64,000 nt of DNA, from contig NC_084462.1 in the NCBI RefSeq assembly GCF_027409185.1, positions 21,241,577 through 21,305,576 on the forward strand, read 5' to 3'. Positions 63,741 to 64,000 of this stretch are shown piece by piece (positions within the stretch are counted from its first letter, which is position 1; the number at the start of each line of letters is the position of its first letter). The position numbers and the translations under genes were made by a program. The notes under the pieces are model-generated. The model was not told where the DNA came from and did no database searches. It saw nothing but the letters and a program-made list of their open reading frames with translations. This DNA is from Cynocephalus volans (taxonomy: Eukaryota; Chordata; Mammalia; Dermoptera; Cynocephalidae).

Positions 63741-64000
63741 TGAGAGTATACATATAAATAGCTTGCAAGCAATTTAATGTCTTAAAAATGTTTTGAGTAC
63801 CACTCAGGACTTATTAAAATAAAGCAGTTTGTTTGAACATACTCCAGGCTTTCTCTTTGTTAGATATTTCTGTTTTGGTCTGTTGTGGAAAAATTGCTGG
63901 GATGGTGCACCCTCTCTCCTGCTTAGGTCAGACATATAATATTCAAAGCTCCTCCGATACATTTTGTGAGACCCAAAACCTGGTATGAGCTTATTAGAAA

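Larger units (their letters stand above)
58921..64000. other. Intergenic region downstream of FAM220A
   Basis: In human the next gene on this side is CYTH3, well beyond this distance. Apart from CYN SINEs, an L1 3' end and a small tandem repeat, I see no gene. The 60.0-61.6 and 61.8-62.7 kb stretches hold no recognisable feature. Confidence 0.7.

Overview
This is a mammalian nuclear genomic window. The strongest clue to the species is its SINEs. About three dozen tRNA-Ile-like elements occur as monomers, dimers and one trimer, many with clear target-site duplications (TSDs). They match the CYN SINEs described from colugos (Dermoptera), and I see no Alu or B1 elements. The best guess is a colugo such as Galeopterus variegatus. 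The locus corresponds to human 7p22.1, with RAC1 and FAM220A in head-to-head order, shown here in reverse orientation.

Layout: (1) Positions 1-19100 hold the 5' part of RAC1 on the minus strand. Exon 1 lies in a CpG island near 18.5-19.4 kb, with exon 2 at 10161-10232, exon 3 at 7340-7457 and the alternative RAC1b exon 3b at 1447-1503. Exons 4-6 lie beyond the left edge. (2) Positions 19.4-40.8 kb are intergenic and filled with repeats: an old L1 5' segment, MaLR and ERVL relics, a MER33-like DNA transposon, many CYN SINEs, and an HNRNPA1 processed pseudogene at about 37.78-39.46 kb that carries two later SINE insertions. (3) A second CpG island at 40.8-41.4 kb starts the FAM220A transcription unit on the plus strand. 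Its first exon encodes a SMIM10-like small membrane protein, whose reading frame splices across a 14.6 kb intron to a short tail at 55905-55925. The intronless FAM220A (STAT3 repressor) frame begins 59 nt later, at 55985-56719, so the predicted transcript is bicistronic. (4) From 56.7 kb to the end lie the 3' UTR and intergenic DNA.

No bacterial-type gene system is present. The most unusual features are: the two-ORF FAM220A transcript; a 1.6 kb retroelement at 50980-52574 with a perfect 17-nt TSD, an L1-promoter-like head, a ~98-bp VNTR and an A-rich tail, with a related VNTR block at 11.8 kb (SVA-like architecture); a 157-bp, ~97.5% identical local duplication of an ancient L1 fragment; and a CYN subfamily in which the tRNA anticodon region is replaced by a GC-rich hairpin.

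Exon coordinates were read from splice sites and reading frame. Repeat boundaries are approximate except where a TSD fixes them. Repeat family names come from recognition of familiar sequence, not from a database search.
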